Origin: Albugo candida
Taxonomy: Eukaryota; Oomycota; Peronosporomycetes; Albuginales; Albuginaceae
Length of the DNA stretch: 64,000 nt
Reading direction: 5' to 3'
Assembly (NCBI GenBank): GCA_905220665.1
Contig: CAJNAR010000169.1
Coordinates: forward strand, 124,001 to 188,000
Shown here: in pieces, positions 42,616-53,163 of the stretch
Numbering within the stretch: position 1 is the first letter of the stretch
Layout: the number at the start of each line of letters is the position of its first letter
Notes under the pieces: generated by a model
Databases searched by the model: none
The model's input: the letters and a program-made list of their open reading frames with translations, nothing else
Told to the model about the DNA's origin: nothing
Translations under genes and position numbers: made by a program

Positions 42616-45206
42616 ATGTCTGTGATTGGAATCGATTTCGGTAACGTCGACTGCGTGATTGCGCAGGCAAAGCGAGGAGGAATTGACATCATTTTAAATG
42701 AAAACTCAAATCGCAAGAATCCGTACGTTAACAACTCTGATTTCATGACCAAACAGTACTTAGATAGTTTTCTTCTCCTTCTTATAGAAATATGGTTTGT
42801 ATCCAAGGAAAACAGCGATTTATCGGCGAGGCAGCCGTTAGTGTGGTACGCCTACTTCATATAGTGAATCACTGTCAAGTTCAGCCTCAATCAGGAAATA
42901 TCCTTGTGTAGGCACGAATGCATTTTCGTAACACGGCCACAGACATCAAACGTCTGATAGGTCGAAAATTCAAGCATCCAGAAGTCCAAGCGGAAATTGC
43001 CCAATTATCTTTCAGATGTGAAGAAATGGCCAATGGCGACGTCGGAATTGTACTCAAATACAATGACGCAGATGTGACTTTTTCGTGCGAGCAAATCATC
43101 GCAATGATTCTCAACAAAATGCAAATCATTGCGACTACCGCCAACGAAGGCGTAGCGCCAGCATTTTGCGTGGTTTCGTGTCCTGGATATTACACGGATC
43201 AGCAACGCCGCGCACTTTTGAACTCGTGCCAGATTGCAGGGCTGAACTGCCTGCGCTTGATCAATGAGCACACTGCAGTTGCCTTAGCCTATGGCATCTA
43301 CAAATCGGCTCGCAATATGTTCCACGCGTCAGAACCGCAGTATGTCATGTTTGTCGATATTGGACACGCCAGTTACACGGTGGCGATTGTTGCGTTTGTG
43401 CTCGGAAAACTTCAGGTCAAGTCAGTTGCATTTGATCGGTTTTTGGGAGGCCGAGATTTCGATTATGCCATTGCAAAAGATGCAGCCAAGAATTTCCAAG
43501 AAAAACACAAGATTGATCCTTTGAAAGAACCAAAATCGCGTATGAAATTACTGTCAGCATGTGAAAAGTCAAAGAAAAATTTGAGTCCCCATGGAGTCGC
43601 GTCCACTTTTATGAATATCGAATGCCTGGCCGAGGAGTACGATTATAGCTCACAGATCACTCTTGACCATTTCGAAGAGCTAATTGCACCACTTTTGGAC
43701 CGATTAGAAGCTCCTATCAACCAAGCGCTGAACGATGCAGGCATCATAAAGTCTCAGCTATCGAATGTCGAAATTGTTGGTGGAGGAACCCGTGTGGCAA
43801 GTGTGAAACGCAGACTGGCAGATATTTTATCGCTGGACAACAGCGCTCAGAATTACGGACTGAGCACAACACTCAATGCCGACGAGTCTGTCGCACGTGG
43901 ATGTGCCTTACAATGTGCTATTCTGTCACCTCTGTTCAAAGTGAAGGAGTTCAGCATTGCCGATCGGGTGTATTTCCCCGTGCGTGTGTCCTGGGAGACA
44001 TCAGCGGATGTATCAGTCCCAATGGAAACTGGAGATGATAACGAGGACGGAGACCTTGGGAACGATGGTGCCAATTCAATTGTCATTTTCACACATGCAG
44101 ACGAGTACCCGAAAACGAAACGGATCACTTTCAGACGCGATAATTCGTTCTCTATTGACGCGAAATATGATGAATCCGCTAAAGCTCTGTTACCTCCGGA
44201 TTATGACTTGGCGATAGGCAAATTCACAGTCTCTGGGTTCCCAGAACTGGAAAAAGGCGGAGAAATCCCCAAGATACGGGTGAATATCCAGCACGATTTG
44301 AATGGTCTTGTTGGTATTGCATCATCTCAGCTCATGCAAGAATTGAAAGAGGAGAAACCCGTTGAAGAACCGAAAGAAGCCCAAGAAAGTGACGAAAAGA
44401 AGGAAAAGAAAGAAGGCGAACAAGCAGAAGAAAAAGCTTCCGAACCGAAGAAAAAACGTTTCCGTAAAGTGGAACTCAAAATCGAGTCGGAAATCAAAGG
44501 ATTGAATGTGGCCGAAGTCAACAAAGCAACCGAAACTGAGCTGGAAATGGCACATCAGGATCGTATCATTGAAGAAACTTGCAACAAACGGAACGAGTTA
44601 GAAAGCTTTGTATATGAAATGCGTAATCAGATCTCGGATCGTTTGCGTGACTTCATCACGGAAGAGGAGAAAGCAAAGCTGGAAAGCAGTTTGGCTGAAG
44701 CGGAAGAGTGGCTGTACACCGACGAAGGTTTCGACAGCGTCAAGTCGGTCTATCAAACGAAACTTGATGCTCTTCGAAAGCTTTCGGCTCCCATCGAGTT
44801 TCGTGCAAATGAAAGCACCGAGCGAGCAAACGCCACTGCGGAAATTCAGAACATTCTTGAAGACTACAAGCGCATGTCGAACTCAACGGATGAGCAATAC
44901 GCACATTGGAGCACGGACGAGCGCGAAAAGCTCCGAGGGACTTGCAAAGAGGCTGAATCTTGGTTGTTTGACTCGCTCGCAAAGCAGAATGAGTTGAATC
45001 AGACACAAACGCCTGTATTGACGTCCGCTGCAATTCGATCCAAAACCGTTGCCGTCCGTGCAGCTGCGTTGCCAATAGTTACAAAACCAAAGCCGGAACC
45101 CGTGCGTGAAGACCCACAAGATAAGCAACCTGACAAAGACGCTTCCGCCGAACCCAACAGCACAGAAACGAGCGAAGAAAAGAGCGGAAAAATGGATCTG
45201 GACTAA
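42616..45206 (+). CDS. Hsp110-family chaperone (Hsp70 nucleotide-exchange factor)
   Basis: The exons are 42,616-42,722, 42,788-42,845 and 42,912-45,206, giving 819 residues. The protein starts SVIGIDFGNVDCVIAQAKRG, the Hsp110/SSE signature in place of the GIDLGTT of Hsp70. It continues with QRFIGEAA, MHFRNTATDIKRLIGRKF, LLNSCQIAGLNCLRLINEHT, FVDIGHASYT and VEIVGGGTRVASVKRRLA. After the beta domain comes the acidic, Lys/Glu-rich loop (about residues 530-570) found in Hsp110, then the helical bundle. The C-terminus ends MDLD rather than EEVD. Hsp110 releases ADP from Hsp70 and helps dissolve aggregates in the cytosol. A heat-shock element lies in the promoter. It converges on HisRS with a 71-bp gap. 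Confidence 0.96.
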
Positions 45207-45277
45207 GATTTTTCGTGCTTGGAAACGCGATTTTTCCACTTTATGCAGCGAAATACAAAAAAATCAATTTCTTTCGT

Positions 45278-48185
45278 TCAGATGTCTACTGCAAGCACAT
45301 TTGTCCTCTTACAGCCTCGACGCAGCAATTCTTCCACCATGGAAACTCTCGGGACGGTTTGTTCTTCCTTACTTGCGATTGTCTTAACCTTGACTTGATG
45401 CTTCTCCAGTTCATCTTGTCCAATGATGATCATGAATGGTATCGAATTCTCAAGCGCAAAATGCAATTGCTTTGTGAATTTTGGGTTGTCAATTTGCATG
45501 ACTTGAGCTGCAATATTGGCACGCCACAATTCTTTACAAATCTCTAGTTTGATCGACATGTCACACGCAGAAGCAGAAGCAACAAGCACTTGTGTCGAGC
45601 TCTGAAACTTTTTTGATTCTTCGGGAATGGCTTTGCTTTGTACGATGCTGAATAAGCGTTCGATCCCAATGCTGATGCCAACACACGGGATCTGCTGTCC
45701 TGTAGCGGAGAACATGCCTACGAGCTGATCGTATCGTCCACCTGCTGCGATACTTCCAACATGCTGATTCTCCGGATCAGTCAACACAAACTCGTAAATG
45801 AGACCCGTGTAGTAGTCCAATCCTCGCGCAAGACTGAGATCAAACGAGATATGCTGCAAGACATCCATTGCTCGCAGATACCCAAACAAGATCTCAAGCT
45901 CTTCCAACGTCTTGGAAGCGGCTTCATTGAGCTTAAACACTTGCATTTGCTTCAATTCTGCCAGCAATTCCAAAGGTTTGCCAACTTTGCACACAAAAGT
46001 CGATATTTTGTCGGCAACGTCGGGTGCTAATCCCTTCTCATCGACCATTTCTGCTCGAACAGTGTCCCACGATTCTTTGTCGAGTTTATCGATCGCACTG
46101 CAAATGGGACGGAATTTGGCGCTTGGAACTCCACAGATTGCAAGTATTGCATCTAAAAAGACTCGATGACTGAGTTTGACTTTGAAGGATCCAATCCAAG
46201 TTTGAAATTGCTGCAGGACTTCGATACCAAGAGAAATCACTTCAGCATCCGGAAGCATGGTCGTGTAGAATCCTGCAATGTCGAAATCGCATTGAAAGAA
46301 CTCTCGAAAGCGACCTCGTGCCATTTGAGGATTGTCTCGTCGGTACACGCGTGCGATTTGAAAGCGTTTGATGTTCCCAGGGCTATGCATTGCCATGAAG
46401 CGAGCAAATGGGACCGTCAGATCATACCTCAACGCCAATAACTCGCCTCCTTGGTCGGCCAAGTCGTAGATGAGCTTGGAGTCTTCACCATATTTGCCCG
46501 TCAGCGTTTCTTTCAGTTCAAAAACCGGAGTTGCGATTTCTTGGCCTCCGTGAGCTTTGAAGACACTTTGGATTCTGTTGAATACTTTTTCACGAAGTTG
46601 CATTTGAAATGGTAAGAAATCCAATGTTCCTTTTGCGATTTTTGGTTTCCTTCGGGTTCCACCGCTGGCGAGTTTCGCAATGAGAGCTTCTAAGACGATT
46701 TCCAGGCTGCTAGCGTGCCCCGCCCACACACACGTATTCGCATTGTCTTTGAAGAATTGGTATAATGGAGCGGTTCCAGCACCAAGTCGAAGCCCTTCCT
46801 GCGTGCTTTTTTCCTTTTCTTTGACCTTTTCGAGCTTTTTACGTCGTTTCTCCATGATCTTTTCGCGTTGTTGGGCGGACATTGCAGCAAGTTTTTCATC
46901 TTCTTTGGATTGTGCCATCTCAGCTTTGGCAGCAGCTTGTTGTGTACGAAGGGCTTTCTCAGCCAGTCGAGCTTGCATTTTGGCTTCTTCTTGGGAGAAA
47001 TACGATAAACAGAATTCAATCTCCGCTTTGAGAGCATTTTCTGCTTGATCGAGAAGGCTCAAGTCTTTGCAGGTTGATGCCTGCGCATTTTCTTCTAGAG
47101 GAGCTTCTTTCTTCTCAGCCAGTCGAGCTTGCATTTTGGCTTCTTCTTGGGAGAAATACGATAAACAGAATTCAATCTCCGCTTTGAGAGCATTTTCTGC
47201 TTGATCGAGAAGGCTCAAGTCTTTGCAGGTTGATGCCTGCGCATTTTCTTCTAGAGGAGCTTCTTTCAGGCAATGAAGACGCTCCACGGAGCCTTCGAGT
47301 AGGGACCGGATGCCTTCGTTTACCATGGCCAAAATCATTCGGGAAGCGTAGGGATGCATTCTACGCTTGGAAAAAGATGATGCGGCAGAGATTGAAGCAT
47401 TCACTTCAGCCTCAACCGATTTGGATGCATTTTCTATCGCATCGTGAACGGGTCCATGCACTTGAGGTATACATTCCAAGCAGCTTTGAGATGTCGACTG
47501 GCCGTCTTCGACACTTGAGGAGTACGAGGAATGTTCAAGTAAGAGTCGTAAAGTGTTGGCAACTGTACGTGCTCCTCGACCGATTGTATCTCCTTCGGCT
47601 GATTCCAGGCAAAATGATGGATCCCATCGATGCAAATATTGATCGCTCGTTCGGTTCTAGCGGTGAACAGGGACGGATCCGATCCGAGGTACTGATAACT
47701 TGTTCCAAGTGTTTGATTTCCGATCCATTCGCTGACGGTACAATCGCACCTCCACTTCCTTCCATGAACGCTAACAGCTGCGCTGATAAGTCTTTCGTCG
47801 TCGGGTCACTTGAGCCTGTTCTCTGTGTCATTGGCGGTAGGATATCGAGAAGGTACAGCTCCATCAGAAACTTTATGTGCGTAAATGCTGAAGGAGAGAG
47901 GCACACATTGGAATCCGTGTGCCATTTAATGAATTTATGGATATGTAACACGACAACTACGCGAATGAGCCTCTTATCCAAAAGATTGTCATACTGCTTA
48001 TCAACCGATTCGACATCTTTCGTCGTGCGAGAAGGCAGTTCGTTAGGAAGTGATGGATTATGATCTCTATAGAGACTCTTGTCGATACAAATATTCGCTC
48101 GGGGTAATGAAATTCGACAGATATCCGCGAGAGAAAGCGGATTTGTGCCAAGCAAAATACGTCGATCAAAGACATTGGACGCCAT
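45278..48185 (-). CDS. HARS: Histidyl-tRNA synthetase with long N-terminal extension
   Basis: Exon 1 (47,700-48,185) and exon 2 (45,278-47,656) join in phase 0 across a 43-bp intron and give 954 residues. The catalytic class II core occupies the C-terminal half: KGTLDFLPFQMQLREKVF, LRYDLTVPFARFMAM, IARVYRRDNPQMARGRFREF, FFQCDFDIAG, the histidine-specific LARGLDYYTG, IAAGGRYDQLVG and the anticodon-binding domain at the end. The first 330 or so residues form an extension not found in bacterial HisRS; plant cytosolic HisRS has a comparably long one as I recall. A charged coiled-coil linker contains an exact 52-residue tandem duplication, described separately. No second HisRS is in the window. 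Its start lies 59 bp from the MFS gene start. Confidence 0.93.
46956..47267 (-). repeat. 156-bp exact tandem duplication inside HisRS
   Basis: Bases 46,956-47,111 and 47,112-47,267 are identical by eye. The period of 156 bp is 52 codons, so the frame is preserved. The unit encodes a helical, Glu/Ala-rich segment (from KEAPLEENAQASTCKD to KMQARLAEK). The absence of any substitution indicates a very recent event or an assembly effect. Confidence 0.93.
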
Positions 48186-48244
48186 TTATTTTACGCCTGA
48201 AGTGATGTAACATTATCCTAAATAATCGCTGACTTTGGGACGAC

Positions 48245-49797
48245 ATGAGGTCTGAAAATGTGCTGTATTTCGTCTCGTTTTTGGATCTGTTGGGTGTCTC
48301 TATGATCATCCCATCACTTGGATCCCATGTCAAGGCAATGGATGGAGGCATGTATCATATTTCTCTCCATTTACGTCAAGCTGAGTATCACCAGCAGGCT
48401 CGCTTCTCTTTGGTGTTATTATGTCGCTGTACGGTTTGGTGCAATTCATTTCAGCTCCAATTGCTGGAAGAATGAGCGATGTATACGGAAGACGATGTGT
48501 GCTACTTTTCTGCATTGGCGGTGCTTCATTCGGATACCTCGTACTCGCAATGGCTCAATCCATCTCAATGCTGTTCATCTCTCGCTTGATCTCAGCGATC
48601 TCTAAGCATACGTTAGACCTTGTAAAGATCTCAATGCTGGATCACAAGAGCTTTCGGAGCGCTCATAGAGATACAACAGCGTCATCAATTGGACGATTGA
48701 ACGGGATGGCTAATTTGGGCTTCATCATCGGGCCATTGATCGGAGGATACATAAGCTCTTGGGAGCTATCGAATGGTTTTCAGCTCACTACGCTGATTAC
48801 TGTTGCCATTTTTGGGCTCAATCTCGTTCTAGTTTACAGAATGTATGAAGATGTTCCATCATCTAAGATTGTAGATAGGCAGGCCGCCCAAATGTGTGAT
48901 GCTGATGGTAAACTACAGCAAAGTATTTGGCATTACGTTGGGAATCAAATGCATGCTCGATATACGCACATGCAATCATTTTTGAAGGATGTCGGACCTG
49001 CCAAATGGCTGCTGCTTGCACGACTTTTACTCGCAACGGCTGCTGTAATGTATCGAGCACATTTTAGCAACTTGCTGGAAGATAAATACAAAAGTACGAC
49101 ACAAGTGAGAGGATTTCTGCTTAGCTATATGGGCGTTCTCGGTGCTTTTGGAAGTCACGCTGTTGCGGTCTTCACACAGAGGTACGGATCGTTGCGTTTG
49201 ATGGGGATTTTTTTCAACAGCTCACAGGTTGGGGCTTATAGAAAGGATTGTGAATTGTTTCTTCTGCAGGTATTTTCTTGTGTCTATGCATTGAGCTTTT
49301 TGGCGCTATCTCTGGCAAAGTCACTTGAGGCTTTGTGTCTGTGGCTCATTCCTCAAGTTGTTTCATTGAGGTAAGAGCATGACCGCATGTAATCGCATCC
49401 ACTTTGACGTGTCAGACCTCCAGTATTCTACGAGCATGCACAATCTCTCTGCAAACAAAATATGTTGCGCAAAATCAGATTGGAGCATTTCTAGGGATAT
49501 CCTCATCTCTGACGGTCAGATTTACACATTTTTGCGGGAAGCTACCACTGACACATTGTTTATATTCAGTCTATCGCACGTACCATTGCACCCAGTAAGT
49601 GTCACTAAAGCTTGTGACAATTCTACCGCTTGGGCTAATGTTGCACAGTCTTGTCAGGATACACGTATGGAATCTCTGTCGACGGTCCTGCAATTGGTTC
49701 TGCGCTTTTGGGTGCAGTCAGCATGACACTATTCTGCTCCTTCACAGTCATTCAATCGTATTATCCTTTCGAGTCTCATCGAATCAAACAACAATAA
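48245..49797 (+). CDS. Major facilitator superfamily transporter, six exons
   Basis: The exons are 48,245-48,347, 48,398-49,227, 49,270-49,370, 49,424-49,514, 49,570-49,594 and 49,649-49,797, giving 432 residues with about 12 membrane segments. The MFS A-motif appears as GRMSDVYGRR after SLYGLVQFISAPIA; LGFIIGPLIGGY is the motif in TM5. The late exons restore SILRACTISLQTKYVAQNQIG, trimmed here to the key pattern of Gln-Gly-Ala-Phe, and IARTIAPILSGY, typical of the TetA/MFSD9-type subgroup. One exon is only 25 bp. The first intron appears to use a GC donor (see findings). The substrate is unknown. Transcription probably starts within the 59-bp gap shared with HisRS. Confidence 0.83.
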
Positions 49798-50134
49798 AGT
49801 CGCTTTTGAATCACTCGAAGACTTTGCTACCAGTGATATATCCCCAAAGGTGACTGATTATATCCTTTTCATTGAATAGAAAATACTTTTGTCAGGGAAC
49901 GGTATGTGCAATCAGAGAGTACGATAGGAGCAGTAATGGTGCAATTCGCACCGAAATTCCTTCCGATTCCGTGGCAGATCGCTATACGTATTGAGATAGA
50001 GACTGCGATCATCGTTCAAGCACCATAAGGAATCACGTGAGTGGCTGCCGAGTGTCTATGATTCCAGATAAATAAATCGAATAGCAAATGACTTGATTTA
50101 GTGTGAGCACTTTAACGGCATTAACGATTCCATA

Positions 50135-53072
50135 ATGTCAACTGCGAATGCTGCAAACAATTTATCTTTTGTTGCTTTCTGTCGAATATTGGATGTAGTT
50201 GAGAAAACACCTAAAGCAGATGATAAAATACGTCTTATCTTTACAGATTCCCTACGCCGACAAATCCTCGGGACCGATATGTACCCATTTCTTCGCCTTT
50301 TACTACCACAGCTCGATCGCGAGCGCACATACAATTTAAAAGAGAAGAAAATAGCAAAAATCTACATACATTTATTAGGAATGACAAACGCTTCACGAAG
50401 TCAGGATGCAAGCAGGCTTGAAAACTACAACGATCCCGCAATAGTGCAAAGTAAAAGTGTCGGAGACTTTGCGTCTGTGCTTTACGAGGTGCTGGAGCTT
50501 CGAGCTCCCGTCCAACGCGGAGCCAATGCGCAGAAAACCCAGAGAACGCTTCACTATGTGAATGAGCTCTTGGATGAGCTCGCAAGTACCACTCAAGCAA
50601 ATCTATATGGAGCAGAGGCGTCCGATGACGACGTCGATCCAGTACAAAAACACGAGGAATTGGATGGGCAAAATCTCGGTCTCACAGCTGTGCCAAACAA
50701 GAAACAAACGTCTACAAGCACGAATCAACGCACCATATTTATGAAAATTCTCATGACTTTCCCTCCAGCAGAGCAGAAATGGCTGACCCGTATCCTGCTG
50801 AAAGATCTGAAAATTGGATTACGTCACGAGCGTGTTCTAAAATACATCCATCCGGACGCAATGGAAATGTACAATCACACGAACGATCTCCATCGCATTT
50901 GCTTGGAATTGCGTAACTCAAAGATTCGTTATGTACCCGTCATTGAGGAATGGGATCAATTACACAGAATTATATGGACCCGGCATGTCCTCTTACATTT
51001 TGTCTCAACTTGCTGAGAATATCGATTGTATCTTGGATGGGGAAATGATGGTTTGGGATAACTTGCTGTACCGTTTTCGAGAGTTTGGACTGCTTAAGAA
51101 TGTCGCCCACTCGGTCCGAGACAATACGAGTCCGAATAGATGGCTCTGCTACGTCGTATGGGATCTTGTATATCTCGGTTCGTCCGATTCGGATCGTGGG
51201 AATGATTTGGTACAAGACGTAGTCCAACAGGTGTTTCATGGCCCTGGTCAACCTCAGGCTGTTATGGGTCTTCCATTGTGTGTTCGACGGACCCTTCTTG
51301 AAAAGATACTTACACCCATGGACCATCGAGTGATCATCAATCCGCATATTGTCGTCAATGCGAAGACCGCACAAGAGCGTCATGATGTTGTAATGGCACA
51401 AGTGGACAAAGAGATAACAAATGGAGGAGAAGGACTCATTCTCAAGGATCTGAATTCTCATTATATGTGCGGTGAGGCGAGTCGGGCAACACGTCGCTGG
51501 ATCAAGCTGAAGCCTGATTACGCTGGAATGACGACCAATCTGGACGTTCTCATTCTTGGTGGATATTACGGGACGGGAAGGCGACGAAGTGGTGATGTCT
51601 CAGTCTTCCTTGTTGGGGTTTTGCCTCAATCTTTGGAGGAAGATATGATATCGAAAGCATCGACATTGGAGACACTTCCTCCATTCTACACATTTGCCAA
51701 GGTAGGTACAGGTTATAATCTAGACGAACTGACACAAATGCGACGTGAATTGGAGCCGTATTGGCAGCCTTGGGTCTCTGAAAACATTCCACCGCATTTC
51801 AGCGGCTGGCAGGCGACGAAAAGTGACGTGAGACCCGATGTATGGATCGATCCTCGACATTCCAAAGTGCTTGAAGTCTACGGCTTTGAGCTGACATATA
51901 CGACAGCATACAAAACAAGACTCACACTTCGATTTCCACGATGTCACGCGATACGAAACGATAAGAATTGGTATGAATGCAGCACGCTGCAAGATCTGAG
52001 TGCCGCACAAGAGGGTTTGTCCAAGAGGAAGGCAACGGATATCGTGCTCGGACAACAAGCTAAAAAGCGAGCAACTCCGTCGAAACGAACAATTCAGGAC
52101 AAGTCTGTCGCTCCAGAATACACACAAGCAAGACTGGAAGATGTATCGACACGATCCAATATCCTTCGAGATTACGAGTTTTGCGTTTTGCCAGGGAGGT
52201 ACCCAACCGAGGATTCCGCATTGACTCGAGACGCTATCATGGCTGCTCTATCAAGCTCCATGAAGAATAAGCTCCTTACCGACTCGGATGTCTCAATGGA
52301 CTTGACAAAACAACAAGTCGAGCAAATCATTCACTGTTCTGGCGGCAAACTGGTACAAAATCCTGTGGAAAACTCCACGACGTTTGTGGTGGCACCAAAC
52401 GCAAAGGGATTAAAATTCGAAAATCTCAAACGTCAAGGGCATTTTGATATTCTCAAGTTGCGATACATCCTTGGATGCATTGCTGTCGATACAATCCTGC
52501 CCCTGGGAGCTCGAGATTTTCTATTCGCTACTGAGAGCACCCAAAAAGCATTGGCCAAGAGCTTTGATCGATTCGGAGATCACTACACAGCGCCCATTTC
52601 TGTCGACGAATTACGGAACTTGTTGAAAGATATCGAACTCACTCGGAACGTCACAACTGAAACGGAATGCTGGCAAAAACGGATGAAAACAGAGCTCTCC
52701 GCTGAGGAGCAACAGGTCATGGAATACGAATATTCCATTCTTTCCCATTGCGTCGTCTATGTCGATCGCTTCGATAATGTCGGAGATGACACACCGTCTT
52801 CGCAGTTGGATGAGTGCGGTTCGCTTGGGCTAGCAGCCCAGCAGCTTCAGCTATATGGGGCTCTTGTCACAAGGAATATCGATACCTCGGTGACGCATAT
52901 TGTGGTCGATCGATCAAACTCACAACAGCGGGTAGCAAAATTGCGGCCGATCATACAAACGATTCGTCGAGCATGTGTACCTGAGCCTCCGGTGGTCACA
53001 ATCGATTGGGTGCAAGCTTGCATACACGATGGAATACAACTCCCTGTCAACTCGTACCAACTCTGCGTTTGA
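50135..53072 (+). pseudogene. LIG4: DNA ligase IV locus lacking active-site motif I, frameshifted
   Basis: Two long frames lie end to end. Frame one (50,135-51,016) encodes the N-terminal ligase domain (FLRLLLPQLDRERTYNLKE, LTRILLKDLKIGLRHERVLK). Frame two, readable from about 50,931 to 53,072, begins at RNGINYTELYG and carries motif III (CILDGEMMVWD), IIIa (LCYVVWDLVYL), IV (EGLILKDL), V (WIKLKPDY), the OB domain and two BRCT domains. Known ligase IV proteins have about 60-65 residues between the LRNSK-like and RNG-like segments, including the KxDG(E)R motif whose lysine is adenylated; here these are absent and the frame shifts at the same point. No intron can restore missing residues. As written, translation would stop at residue 293. 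A deletion in the organism or an assembly error are the two explanations. The ligase joins double-strand breaks in end joining. Confidence 0.88.
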
Positions 53073-53163
53073 TAAAGGACCCAAAGATGAACAACGTTCA
53101 AGCAAAACTCTGCCTATTGATCGACAAATAAACAGTGGACATCGACTTTGATGCATTTGTTGT

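Noticed and set aside
47230..48063. 277-codon plus-strand frame opposite HisRS
   Set aside because: It overlaps the HisRS N-terminus and its intron. It has no family resemblance, and the minus-strand exons join in phase to the synthetase core.
50135..51016. An intron to reconcile the two ligase IV frames
   Set aside because: Splicing could fix the frame but could not supply the missing motif I residues, because no sequence between the halves encodes them.
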